This document shows positions 8,611-16,813 of a stretch of DNA of 64,000 bases, piece after piece; positions within the stretch are counted from its first letter, which is position 1, and every line of letters begins with the position of its first letter. This stretch comes from JAWWOL01 sp963797535 (GTDB lineage: Bacteria > Actinomycetota > Actinomycetes > JAWWOL01). The translations under genes and the position numbers were made by a program. Below the pieces are notes generated by a model. It made no database searches. It saw nothing but the letters and a program-made list of their open reading frames with translations, and was not told the DNA's origin. The DNA lies in NCBI GenBank assembly GCA_963797535.1, contig CAWCPQ010000002.1, positions 124,001-188,000 of the forward strand. The letters run 5' to 3'.

Positions 8611-9117
8611 TCATCGGCGTCCGGACGTCCGGAGTGAAGATTTCGGATCCGAGCCACCGGGCGGACGCGAGCGCCGGCGCGCAGCGGGATCGGCGAAGAT
8701 GACCGAGATCCCCACGGCGAGGACGCACGCAGCGGAGCCGGCGAACAGGAAGCCCAGCGGCACCCAGTCGCCAGCGGCGCCGCCCACGACGACGTCGTCG
8801 GTGCCGCCGAACATCACCACGCCGACCCCGAGGATCCAGCCGATGAACGCGACGGCAGCTCCCGACCTGCCGCGCAGCCCCCAGCCGGCCAGCACGCCGA
8901 GCGCGAGGTTGCCGATGACGGCGAAGATCACGGCGACGGGCAGGTGCCATCCCAGCAGCGACGGTCGGCTCGGGATGTGGAACGCCCCGATCAGCGCCAG
9001 CATGAACGCCGCGACGAACACCGCGACGTAGGTCAGCGTGGTGATGAACCCGTTGACCCACCCGGGTGGACCGGTTGGCTGAGTGGCCTGGTCAGCCTCG
9101 GGCAACGGCTCTGTCAC
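8611..9117 (-). CDS. Small four-helix membrane protein (DUF6113-like)
   Basis: 168 residues with four predicted membrane segments between about 22 and 147, an N-terminal acidic cytosolic stretch and a basic C-terminal tail (ARRRSRPP). The fold and length resemble small actinobacterial membrane proteins of the DUF6113 type; this match is from memory of the family's look, and no catalytic motif is visible. It lies 55 nt upstream of the CheW-like gene on the same strand and 9 nt after the FtsH-like gene, so it may be cotranscribed with either. No function is proposed. Confidence 0.6.
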   Translation of the reverse strand: MTEPLPEADQATQPTGPPGWVNGFITTLTYVAVFVAAFMLALIGAFHIPSRPSLLGWHLPVAVIFAVIGNLALGVLAGWGLRGRSGAAVAFIGWILGVGVVMFGGTDDVVVGGAAGDWVPLGFLFAGSAACVLAVGISVIFADPAARRRSRPPGGSDPKSSLRTSGRR

Positions 9118-9126
9118 CGGGCCAGA

Positions 9127-11106
9127 CTAGTCGCGGCCCGGCAGACCCATCGGCTCGCTCGCAGCAACCGTCGGCGAAATCGCGGGCAACGCGCCGTCCC
9201 GCAGGTCGATGACCTGACCGGTCTGGGCGGCCTGAGCGTTCTCGAGGACGTCGGTGATCTGGCTGCCGATGAGCTCATCCCGTTCGATCAGCGCGTCACG
9301 CAGCGCCGTCACCAGGTGCAGGTTGCGCGACAACAGGCCCATGACGGCCTCGCGCTGCTCCTGCAGCACCTTCTCGACCCTGGCCCGGCCCTCGGCGTCC
9401 GCCAGCACCCGGCCGACGATGTTGGTGTCGGTGAAGGGGCTGTTCTGGATCGCGAGGTAGGAGATCAAGGTGTCCGTCATGCCCACGGCGCCGACCATCG
9501 TGGCGGCCACGTTGGTCGCGTACAGCAGATCTCCGCCCGGACCGGTGCTCATGTCGTCGAAGAACAGCATCTCGGCGACCTGGCCGCCCATCGCGATCTT
9601 GATCAGGTCGGCCATCTCGTGGCTCGACCGGGTGTAGACGTCCTCGGGGTCCCCGTGAGCGAGCAGGCCGAGGGAGTCCCGACGCTTCACGATGGACAGC
9701 ACCTCGAGCCTGCGGTGCGGTGCCACCAACCACGCGACCGTCGTGTGACCGGCTTCGTGCGTGGCGATGATCCGGCGCTCGTTCTCGGTGTAGGCCTTGG
9801 GCTGGCCCATGCCCACGGTCATGGTGAGCCGAGCGGTCTCGGTGTCCTGACGGTTCATGGCGTCGCGCCCGCACCGGACCGCATTGATCAGCGCCTCATC
9901 GAACATGCCCTCGAGCATCGCGGGCGTGAAGCCGCCGGTCACGGCGGCGATCGCGTCGCGGGCGCCGTCCTGGTTCAGGTCGGCGTCGTGGGCCTTGCGG
10001 GACAGGAAGTGGTCGACCAGCTCGCGACGTCCGTGCCGATCCGGCAGCTCGAAGGTGAGCCTGCGGTCGAACCGGCCGGGGCGCAGCAGCGCGGGATCGA
10101 GGTTGTCGGCCCGGTTGGTTGCGGCGATGAGCATGATGTTGGCGGACTTGACCGGCGTCTTCTTGATCGCCCGGCGATCCGGCAGGAACAGGTTGACCTT
10201 GTCCACCAGCTTGCCGGCGAACTTGGCCATGCCAACCGGCTCCTCGAAGGACTGCAGCTGTACGAGCAGCTCGTTGACCGCCATCGAGGCGTCGCCGGGC
10301 GCGGTGAGCGCGTTGACCACCGGACCGTTGGACGCGGCCACCGTCGCGTAGGTCGCCGGCAGCCCGATCAGGCCACCGCAGGCTGAGTGGTCGTGGGACA
10401 GAGAAGGCGCCGCGGTCATGCTCGCCATACCGGTACGGGCACCGCCGATGGCGTCGAACTCGTCGATGAAGCCGATCGCACCGCCCTCCTGCTGGGCCAG
10501 CTTGCGCAGCGTACGGAAGTAGGCGCGGACCTTGCGGGACGTGGCGCCCTGCATGGAGGAGGTGAACGAGGTGGCCGAGGCGTACAGGAACGGAACGCCG
10601 GCAGCCCTGGCCATCGCCTTCGCGGTGTGCGTCTTGCCCGTACCCGGACCACCCTCGAAGAGCAGACCACGTCGAGCACGGCCGCCCATCTCACGCTCGA
10701 AGCTGGTGTGCTGCAGGAACAGGTTGAGCGACCGAACGACCTCGTCCTTGACCGGGTCGATGCCTCGCACGTCGTCGAGGCTGATGTTGATCTGCTCGGG
10801 CCGGATGACCACGTGCGGCGACCGGCCGGTGAGGAAGAACTGTGCACCGACCATCGCGATCAGCAGGATGAAGAAAGCGAACGGTGCCACCAGCGTCCAG
10901 TTGATCGGGGGGAGGCTGGGCAGGACCCAGACCCCACGCGCCGTCCGTACGACAACCCAGACCACTACCGCGAGCACCACCAGGGCCAGCTTGGCTTGCC
11001 GCTTGTGCATCCGGCTGTCGCGCATCCGCCCGACATCGGCTTCGCGCGCCTCCAGCACCGTGTCGCTGTTCAGCTGAGTGACGGCCTGTGGGGAGGAGAG
11101 CGACAT
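9127..11106 (-). CDS. FtsH-related membrane AAA+ zinc metalloprotease
   Basis: 659 residues; ATG at 11106 preceded by AAGGGG. Two membrane helices lie at about 38-55 and 70-92. The AAA module has Walker A GGPGTGKT (152-159), Walker B IGFIDEFDAI (211-220), sensor 1 in LIAATNRAD, and arginine fingers in LRPGRFDRR. The peptidase part has zinc ligands H450 and H454 in HEAGH and D526 in GGDLLYAT, so both activities look intact. Compared with housekeeping FtsH, the segment between Walker B and sensor 1 is much longer (about 100 residues instead of about 40), and the short extracytoplasmic loop is unlike FtsH's. It is probably a paralogue with its own substrates rather than the essential FtsH. Confidence 0.82.
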   Translation of the reverse strand: MSLSSPQAVTQLNSDTVLEAREADVGRMRDSRMHKRQAKLALVVLAVVVWVVVRTARGVWVLPSLPPINWTLVAPFAFFILLIAMVGAQFFLTGRSPHVVIRPEQINISLDDVRGIDPVKDEVVRSLNLFLQHTSFEREMGGRARRGLLFEGGPGTGKTHTAKAMARAAGVPFLYASATSFTSSMQGATSRKVRAYFRTLRKLAQQEGGAIGFIDEFDAIGGARTGMASMTAAPSLSHDHSACGGLIGLPATYATVAASNGPVVNALTAPGDASMAVNELLVQLQSFEEPVGMAKFAGKLVDKVNLFLPDRRAIKKTPVKSANIMLIAATNRADNLDPALLRPGRFDRRLTFELPDRHGRRELVDHFLSRKAHDADLNQDGARDAIAAVTGGFTPAMLEGMFDEALINAVRCGRDAMNRQDTETARLTMTVGMGQPKAYTENERRIIATHEAGHTTVAWLVAPHRRLEVLSIVKRRDSLGLLAHGDPEDVYTRSSHEMADLIKIAMGGQVAEMLFFDDMSTGPGGDLLYATNVAATMVGAVGMTDTLISYLAIQNSPFTDTNIVGRVLADAEGRARVEKVLQEQREAVMGLLSRNLHLVTALRDALIERDELIGSQITDVLENAQAAQTGQVIDLRDGALPAISPTVAASEPMGLPGRD

Positions 11107-11402
11107 GCGATGCCCCTTGCGAGGTGGGTGAGCGCCAGAGCCCGGACGGGCGGGCCAAAACTTTCTTGGCGAAACCCCTCAAGCCGCTGACGCTCGGTGC
11201 CGATACGGAGAGAGCCGGATCCAGGACCCGAGCCCGTGACGCTTCGTGGTGCACCCCGATCCTCTCAGGCGAACACCCGCCACCGCTACTCTCGGTGACC
11301 ATTTCACCCGTTTGGCGGCGGACCACTCGGCTCATCCTGCGTCGATCTCACCGATCGTCACCCTCACGATCGTCACCACGCCGCGGGGTCCGTCGTGCGC
11401 GA
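11107..11402. other. Intergenic region between ftsH-like gene and mshB
   Basis: 296 nt with no supported gene. It forms the 5' region of the FtsH-like gene and the 3' flank of mshB. Several short complementary segments exist, but no riboswitch family or clear terminator could be recognised by eye. Confidence 0.4.
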
Positions 11403-12317
11403 CTACGGCTCGAGTCCGCTGAACAGGTCGGACTCCCACTGCTGGCCCTCCGGGCGCTCGCCGGGTACGCCCTGCACCTGCTGGAAGTACTCGCGGCCCC
11501 ACGAGGTCATGCCGACGCCGTCGGCCAGGGCGAAGAACGGGCCGTCGACCGCGATCTGGGTGGCGTGCGCCCGCATGGCGTCCATCTTGGCCTCGAAGAA
11601 GTCCTGGCCGTCGATCGCCGTGGTCACCAGATCGTCCGGCGTTCCCATCGGCAGCTGGTCGGCGCTGGTGACGTCCTCCCCCCAGAAGCTCGACTCGCCC
11701 CGCTCACGGAAGTAGTCGATGCCCGCCTGCAGCACGGACTTCGGCAGCGCGGTGTAGTAGAACTTCGCCGGCGCCCACGGCTCCCCCAGCTCCGGCCAGC
11801 GATCCTCGCCTGCCGCGGCGCTAGCCGCCAGAGCGACCCGATGGGCCTGAATGTGGTCGGGGTGCCCGTACCCACCGTTCTCGTCGTAGGTGACCACGAC
11901 CTGTGGTCGCACCTCGCGGATCACCTCGACCAATGCCCGCGTCGCCTCCTCGAGATCGGCCTGCCAGAAGCAGTCGGGCCGGTCGTTGGTGGGCAAGCCC
12001 ATCATGCCGGAGTCGCGCCACCGGCCGGGCCCGCCCAGGAAACGGTGGTCAGTGACACCCAGCACCCGCATCGCGGCGTCGAGCTCGAGGATGCGCTGAG
12101 GCCCGAGAGCGTCGTCCTTGTCCGCCGCCAGGTGCTCGAGGTCTGGTACGAGGACCTCGCCCTCCTCGCCCAGCGTGCACGTCACAAGCGTGACGGCGAC
12201 ACCCTCGCTGGCGTACTTGGCCATGGTCACGCCGGTCCCGATCGTCTCGTCATCAGGGTGGGCGTGGACCAGCAGAAGGCGACGGCCGCCATCGAGCGAG
12301 GACTCAGTTGAGGACAT
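11403..12317 (-). CDS. mshB: Mycothiol deacetylase (GlcNAc-Ins deacetylase)
   Basis: 304 residues, the normal MshB length. Zinc-site motifs are HAHPDDE at 18-24 and GHPDH at 151-155. TCTLGEEGEV and the LGGPGRWRDSGMMG segment are diagnostic for MshB rather than for the amidase Mca. The enzyme removes acetate from N-acetylglucosaminyl-inositol in mycothiol biosynthesis, in the cytosol. The gene stands alone; a -10-like TAGGGT 6 nt before the ATG suggests a leaderless transcript. Its presence places the organism among mycothiol-making Actinomycetota. Confidence 0.9.
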   Translation of the reverse strand: MSSTESSLDGGRRLLLVHAHPDDETIGTGVTMAKYASEGVAVTLVTCTLGEEGEVLVPDLEHLAADKDDALGPQRILELDAAMRVLGVTDHRFLGGPGRWRDSGMMGLPTNDRPDCFWQADLEEATRALVEVIREVRPQVVVTYDENGGYGHPDHIQAHRVALAASAAAGEDRWPELGEPWAPAKFYYTALPKSVLQAGIDYFRERGESSFWGEDVTSADQLPMGTPDDLVTTAIDGQDFFEAKMDAMRAHATQIAVDGPFFALADGVGMTSWGREYFQQVQGVPGERPEGQQWESDLFSGLEP

Positions 12318-12323
12318 GGGCCA

Positions 12324-12329
12324 ACCCTA
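12324..12329 (-). promoter_or_regulatory. Putative -10 box of mshB (leaderless)
   Basis: TAGGGT on the minus strand ends 6 nt before the mshB ATG, so transcription would start at or next to the start codon. No Shine-Dalgarno is seen. The -35 region is poor. Confidence 0.4.
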
Positions 12330-12441
12330 TGCAGGACTCCGACAACTCCGCCACCGTGGCGACCGGTCCGGGGCTCCAGTTCCAGTTGTGGCCATCCTTG
12401 CCGATGGACCTGGAAGAGACGTCTAGTCGAAGGGTCCCACC

Positions 12442-14010
12442 GTGCTCTGGACCATCCGCCGCAAGCTCCTTGCGATCAGCTTGCTCGCCATCGCATTCCT
12501 CGTCGCTGTCGGTGGGACCGGGCTCTGGGGTGCCCAGAACGCGACAAGTGCGTCTCATCGGCAAAGCCAGCTGGCCGACCTGATGACGCAGCAGCTCGAC
12601 GGCGAGGTCGCCCACAACGGTGTTGCTCGCGACGTCTGGGAGTCCATCGCGGTCTTCCAGGCTGTTGATGTGGCCGACGTCGCCGCGGAGTTCAACGACT
12701 TCGCTGCGGAGTGGACCTCGGCCCAGGCGGCACTCGCGGGGAACAAGACACTCCCTGGCAAGCTGCGGGCTCAGGCGGTCAACCTGAACCAGAGCGCCAT
12801 GAACGTCATGGCTCTCGGTCGCAAGGCAGTGAAGGCGGCAGACAAGGACAACGACGCGGCACGAGCCGCCGCTCGGGTCTTCGACACCGCGTTCGACAAG
12901 TACGACGCCGACGCCAACCTCTTCCGCACCGGGCTCAACGCAGCAGCTGTCTCCACCAAGGCCGCGGCCGCCCGTGCCGTGACCGTGGAACGCTTGGTGC
13001 TCATCGCAGCCGTCGGTGCTGCGGCCGTGGCCTTGTTCCTCCTCGCCGCCTTGATCAGCCGCTCGATCCGCAAGCCGCTGGAGAAGTGCGTGGCCGGGCT
13101 GGAGCAGCTGGCCAAGCGCGACCTGACCGCAAACTTCGGCAAGGCCAGCAACGACGAGATCGGCCGCATGGTGCGGGCGCTGACCTCGGCGGTCGGCGAC
13201 ATCCGAGCCGCTCTCGGTGAGATGGCTGAACGGTCCAAGATCGTCGACAGCGCCTCTCACGAGCTGTCGGCCGTCAGCCAGCAGCTCGCAGCGAGCGCGG
13301 AGGAGACGGCCAGCCAGGCTCGCAGCGTCTCCAGCGCCGCCCGCACGGTCAACGACAACGTCCAAACTGTTGCCACGGGCACCGCACAGCTGTCCGGGTC
13401 GATGCGCGAGGTGGCGGACAACGCGTCGCACGCAGCGACCACCGCTCGCGAGGCCGCAGGACTGGCCGACCGGGCGGAGAGCATGCTCGAGGCGCTGCGG
13501 GACTCCTCCCTCCAGATCGGCACCACCGTCACGGTCATCCGGGACGTGGCCGAGCAGACCCACCTGCTGGCTCTCAACGCCACGATCGAGGCAGCCAGGG
13601 CCGGTGCCGCCGGCCGAGGCTTCGCCGTGGTCGCGGACGAGGTCAAGGCGCTCGCCCGCACGACCGCTCGGTCCACGGACGATGTCGCCGAGGTCGTCCT
13701 GGCGATGCAGGGCTCGGTACGGGAGGTTGTCGACGTGATCGCTCGCATCGCCGGAACCGTACGAGGAATCGACGGCAACCAGTCGACCATCGCGCACGCG
13801 GTCGAGGAGCAGACCATCACCGCGGGCATGATGCGCAACGGGGTCGAGGATGCCGCGACCGGCGTCTCCGCGATCACCGGCAACATCGACTCGGTCGCGG
13901 ACTCCGCCGCAGCCACGACCGAGGGTGTGACCTCGGCTCAGCGGGCTGCCGATCAGCTCGCGGAGACAGCAGCGCAACTGGCGGGCCTCGCCGGCAGCTT
14001 CGTCTACTAG
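12442..14010 (+). CDS. Methyl-accepting chemotaxis protein with extracellular four-helix sensor
   Basis: 522 residues from a GTG with GAAGGG upstream. TM1 is at about 8-30, and an all-helical extracytoplasmic domain of about 150 residues (4HB_MCP-like) follows. TM2 is at about 184-206, HAMP at 207-260, then a cytoplasmic coiled coil with the signalling tip EQTHLLALNATIEAARAG, then GRGFAVVADEVKALAR. It is a separate single-gene unit facing away from mshB and lies 3.3 kb from the CheA/CheW cluster it probably feeds. The ligand is unknown. No CheR/CheB-type methylation genes are in the window. Confidence 0.88.
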   Translation: MLWTIRRKLLAISLLAIAFLVAVGGTGLWGAQNATSASHRQSQLADLMTQQLDGEVAHNGVARDVWESIAVFQAVDVADVAAEFNDFAAEWTSAQAALAGNKTLPGKLRAQAVNLNQSAMNVMALGRKAVKAADKDNDAARAAARVFDTAFDKYDADANLFRTGLNAAAVSTKAAAARAVTVERLVLIAAVGAAAVALFLLAALISRSIRKPLEKCVAGLEQLAKRDLTANFGKASNDEIGRMVRALTSAVGDIRAALGEMAERSKIVDSASHELSAVSQQLAASAEETASQARSVSSAARTVNDNVQTVATGTAQLSGSMREVADNASHAATTAREAAGLADRAESMLEALRDSSLQIGTTVTVIRDVAEQTHLLALNATIEAARAGAAGRGFAVVADEVKALARTTARSTDDVAEVVLAMQGSVREVVDVIARIAGTVRGIDGNQSTIAHAVEEQTITAGMMRNGVEDAATGVSAITGNIDSVADSAAATTEGVTSAQRAADQLAETAAQLAGLAGSFVY

Positions 14011-14025
14011 GCGGCTCGGGCGCGC

Positions 14026-14655
14026 TTACTCGATGGTTGTGCTTCGGCCCAGGTAGGTCAGCACTCCTGCCTCGCGCACGTCGATCTCGTGGAAGCCGAG
14101 TCTGTCGTAGAACAGTCGCGCCGGCCTGTTGGTCGTCACCATTCCCAGGTGTACGGCCGGGGCACCGCGGTCTGCCAGTGCTGACAACATCGTGGTCATC
14201 AGCAACCGCCCGTAGCCCTTGCGTTGCTGGTCCGGCAACAGATCGATGTGCAGGTGGGCCGGATAGTCGACGAGCGCGGGGATGAGCAGCCGCTCCGGGT
14301 TGTGGTGCATGGCGATCATGTGCTCGTCCGGGGTCTCCGGTGCGCTGTCCGGCACCGGGTAACGGTCGAGCATCCGCGGGATGTACTGCTCGCGATAAGC
14401 GGCAGCGAACGCTGGCGTGTCAGCCGTTCCCACCACGTACCCGACGGCCCGTCCCCCCTCGTCGATCACGAACGCAAGATCGGGCTCGAGCAGCGTGTAC
14501 GGAATCGCGAACAAGTCACCCATCAGCTCATCCGTGGCCCACATGCCTCGAGCGTCGCCACCGGCATCAGCGGTACGTACGCAGATGTCATAGACAGCAA
14601 CCTGATCGGACTCGCGGTAAGGGCGCAGCCGACCCGGTTTCGGGGAATCGCTCAT
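14026..14655 (-). CDS. GNAT family N-acetyltransferase
   Basis: 209 residues from the ATG at 14655; seven further residues upstream are possible but less likely. The acetyl-CoA loop appears as LLPDQQRKGYGRLLM near residue 150, followed by VTTNRPARLFYDRLGFHEI, the usual C-terminal GNAT signature. The N-terminal part (LRPYRESDQVAVYDICVRT) also fits. The acceptor is unknown. The gene converges with the MCP gene, 15 nt apart. Its upstream side borders the hairpin-flanked DUF222/HNH element. Confidence 0.8.
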   Translation of the reverse strand: MSDSPKPGRLRPYRESDQVAVYDICVRTADAGGDARGMWATDELMGDLFAIPYTLLEPDLAFVIDEGGRAVGYVVGTADTPAFAAAYREQYIPRMLDRYPVPDSAPETPDEHMIAMHHNPERLLIPALVDYPAHLHIDLLPDQQRKGYGRLLMTTMLSALADRGAPAVHLGMVTTNRPARLFYDRLGFHEIDVREAGVLTYLGRSTTIE

Positions 14656-14774
14656 TTTCCGAGCATCGCACAAGGCTCGGACCTATCCCGGCCTCCGCAG
14701 TCGCCTCGACGCCGGCCGCGCAGCCGAGACAAGCGGACACTGGGGCCCCGGGTTGGTGCCCCTCGCGCGGTGTA

Positions 14775-14804
14775 TGACTTGCGGGCTGATCGGCCCGCAA
14801 GTCA
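14775..14804. repeat. Left hairpin of the DUF222/HNH element
   Basis: TGACTTGCGGGC (14775-14786) and GCCCGCAAGTCA (14793-14804) are a perfect 12-bp inverted repeat with a 6-nt loop. Its counterpart on the other side of the HNH gene (16784-16813) has the same arm length and loop size and nearly the same sequence. The rest of the region from 14674 to 14990 holds no supported gene. Confidence 0.85.
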
Positions 14805-14990
14805 CGGCGAACGTGAGAAGGTTCGCAACGGCACTGTCGCACCGTGGCGGGCCAGGGCAGGCGGGCAGGTGCAGGCAGGCCGTGGCTGGCGAACCTGGCG
14901 AGCAACCAACAGGGCGTTAGCCCGGCAGCGGCGGGTGGCTGCTTTCCCCTGGTGCGGCTGGGGTTTGTGCCCGTGCCGGTGTGGTGGTGC

Positions 14991-15011
14991 GCCTGACCCG
15001 GCGGGTCAGGC
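14991..15011 (-). terminator. Terminator-like hairpin of the DUF222/HNH gene
   Basis: GCCTGACCC (14991-14999) and GGGTCAGGC (15003-15011) form a perfect 9-bp stem with a 3-nt loop, overlapping the TGA of the HNH reading frame. There is no U tract, as is common in high-GC genomes. Confidence 0.55.
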
Positions 15012-16673
15012 GGCGGGTTGTCGGTGTTGGCGGAGTTGCCGGCCGGTCGGGTCGGTCGCGACCCAGGTCGGTGGCTGGTCGGCCCTGCCGGGGTTGTCGT
15101 CCGCGAGGGTCGCTGGGGCCCGGTGCAGGGTCCAGTGGCCTTCGTGGATGAGGTGGTGGTGGAACCAGCAGACCAGGGCCAGGTTCTCGATGTCGGTGTT
15201 GCCGTCGTGGGACCAGAAGATCAGGTGGTGGATCTGGCACCGCGCCGGGGGGACGTCGCAGCCGGGGAACACGCAGTGGCCGTCCCGCACGATCACTGCC
15301 CGGCCTTGGGTCGGGGAGTGCGAGCGGGAGTTGCGGCCCAGGTGCAGCGGGTCGCCCCAGCGGTCGACCAGGGTGAGGTTCATAATCGCGTTGCAGCAGA
15401 TCCGTTCGATCGTTTCGGTCGCCAGCGTCTTCGTCGCAGCCGGAGATCAGGTGCTGACCACCACCGAACACCGTGACCGGCATCCCGGAAGGGGGGTGAC
15501 CCGGTGCCGCGGCCTGACCCGGTGCCGAGGCGTCGCGTGCGGTCCCCGCGGCGCGTTGCACAGGAATCCCACCACCGCCACCACGGCCCCACGGCACCGG
15601 CCACCACCGTCGCGGTGGCAGCTGCACCCTTCCGGTGTCTCGACCTTCCGGTTGGACTCGGCCAGCGGGGCGCCGGGGCCGTGGCCGGTGACCGCACCGT
15701 CGACGTGGTGGAACATCCGGTGCACCAACCCGGCCAGCGCGGCGTCGAGCATCGGACTCCCCGCCACCGAGCCCCAACCGTCAGCCGCGCGGTCAGCCGC
15801 GCCGCGGTCAGCCACGCCGTCGCCAAGCACGCCTCCGCCAGTAGTGCCGGCACCGGGCAGCGGGGTGGTGGTGGTGGTGTCGGTGCGGACCAGGAAGGTG
15901 ACCCGGGGTCGGTCCCCGGCCACGTCCGGCAGCCCGGGGGAACGCAGGGCCAGCTGCGCGGCTTGGACGAGGGCGTCGGCGCGGCGCTGGCCGGGGGTGC
16001 GGGTGTCCTCCGGCCCCCGCTTCACCGACAAGGCGTCCAGCACGACTTGCACCGACGCCCCGGCTTCGGGGTCCAACGACCCGTGCAGGTCCCAGCCGCC
16101 CTGGAAGGTCCGGACCAGGTTCACCTGCCTGCGCTCGTGCAGGTGGGCCGGGTTGTCCGTGGCCGCTCCCTGGTCGTGGCAGTCGCGGATCTTCTCCCCG
16201 AGCCTGCGCAGGTCCGCGGGGCGGGCGTGCGGGGCCAGGTTGGTCACGGTGAACTCATGGCCGGCGACCACCTCGGCCGGGACGTCCCTGGTCACCGCGG
16301 CGAACGCGGCCAGGTGCTCCGGGGCGACCTGGCCCGCCGCGGCCACCGCCCCCAGCGACGGCAACCGGTCCGCGAGTCGCGCCGCGTCCACCAGCCCGCG
16401 CGCACCCGCCGGTCCGGCGTTGGTGAAGGCGCGGACCCACGCCACCGTGGAGCCCATCCCGTCGCCCTCGGCCAGACCCTGGCCGTCGATCACCGCCAGG
16501 CGTCCCAGCAGCAGCGCCTGCACCCGGCGGGTCAGCACCACCAACGCCCGCGCCTGCGCGCGCACCACCGCCGCCGGCGTGGCCGGGTCCGGGCGCACGG
16601 TCAGCGCGTCGATCGCCGCGGCCAGTGCCGGGAACAGCACCGCCGGGTCAACCACCTTCGAGTCCTCGAACAT
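15006..16673 (-). pseudogene. DUF222 / HNH endonuclease (13E12-type), in-frame stop
   Basis: The ATG at 16673 opens a DUF222 region (PAVLFPALAAAIDAL, then the RRADALVQAAQLAL segment). The same frame runs on to 15006 and ends in an HNH nuclease domain: GHCVFPGCDVPPARCQIHHL, then NLALVCWFHHHLIHEG. It is broken by one TGA at 15447-15449. The reading resumes immediately with a sensible family sequence (TLATETIERICCNAIMNLT). Without the stop the protein would have 555 residues. The stop separates DUF222 from the nuclease, so the gene is probably inactive unless the stop is a sequence error. The stretch just before the stop is repeat-rich and atypical. A LexA box covers the start codon, and hairpins flank the gene on both sides. 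Confidence 0.8.
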
Positions 16674-16681
16674 GTGTTCGA
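16666..16681 (-). promoter_or_regulatory. LexA (SOS) box over the start of the DUF222/HNH gene
   Basis: TCGAACATGTGTTCGA is a perfect TCGAAC-N4-GTTCGA palindrome, the actinobacterial LexA consensus. The N4 contains the ATG. LexA bound here would block both the promoter and the start region. 13E12-type genes of Mycobacterium tuberculosis are known SOS-regulon members, which supports the reading. Confidence 0.85.
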
Positions 16682-16686
16682 CTCTA
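16681..16686 (-). promoter_or_regulatory. -10 box of the DUF222/HNH gene
   Basis: TAGAGT on the minus strand ends 7 nt before the ATG and abuts the LexA box, giving a leaderless mRNA starting within the operator. Confidence 0.5.
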
Positions 16687-16749
16687 CCGGTGAGCCACCC
16701 TCGAATCCACCCCCGCAACGAATCTGTGGACAACTATCTCAAACCCGCA

Positions 16750-16770
16750 AACCCTTACGTAGCAAGGGTT
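16750..16770. repeat. Short hairpin upstream of the DUF222/HNH gene
   Basis: AACCCTT (16750-16756) and AAGGGTT (16764-16770) form a perfect 7-bp stem with a 7-nt loop. It lies 13 nt from the larger right-hand hairpin of the element. Confidence 0.55.
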
Positions 16771-16783
16771 CTCACCGATCCGT

Positions 16784-16813
16784 TGAGCTGCGGGCCCATA
16801 TGCCCGCAACTCA
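16784..16813. repeat. Right hairpin of the DUF222/HNH element
   Basis: TGAGCTGCGGGC (16784-16795) pairs with GCCCGCAACTCA (16802-16813) with one mismatch and a 6-nt loop (CCATAT). It has the same architecture as the hairpin at 14775-14804. The outermost TCA supplies the stop codon of the DUF5990 gene, so the element abuts that gene exactly. Confidence 0.85.

Noticed and set aside
11107..11402. Possible riboswitch upstream of the FtsH-like gene
   Set aside because: Some complementary segments exist, but no conserved core of a known riboswitch class could be recognised.
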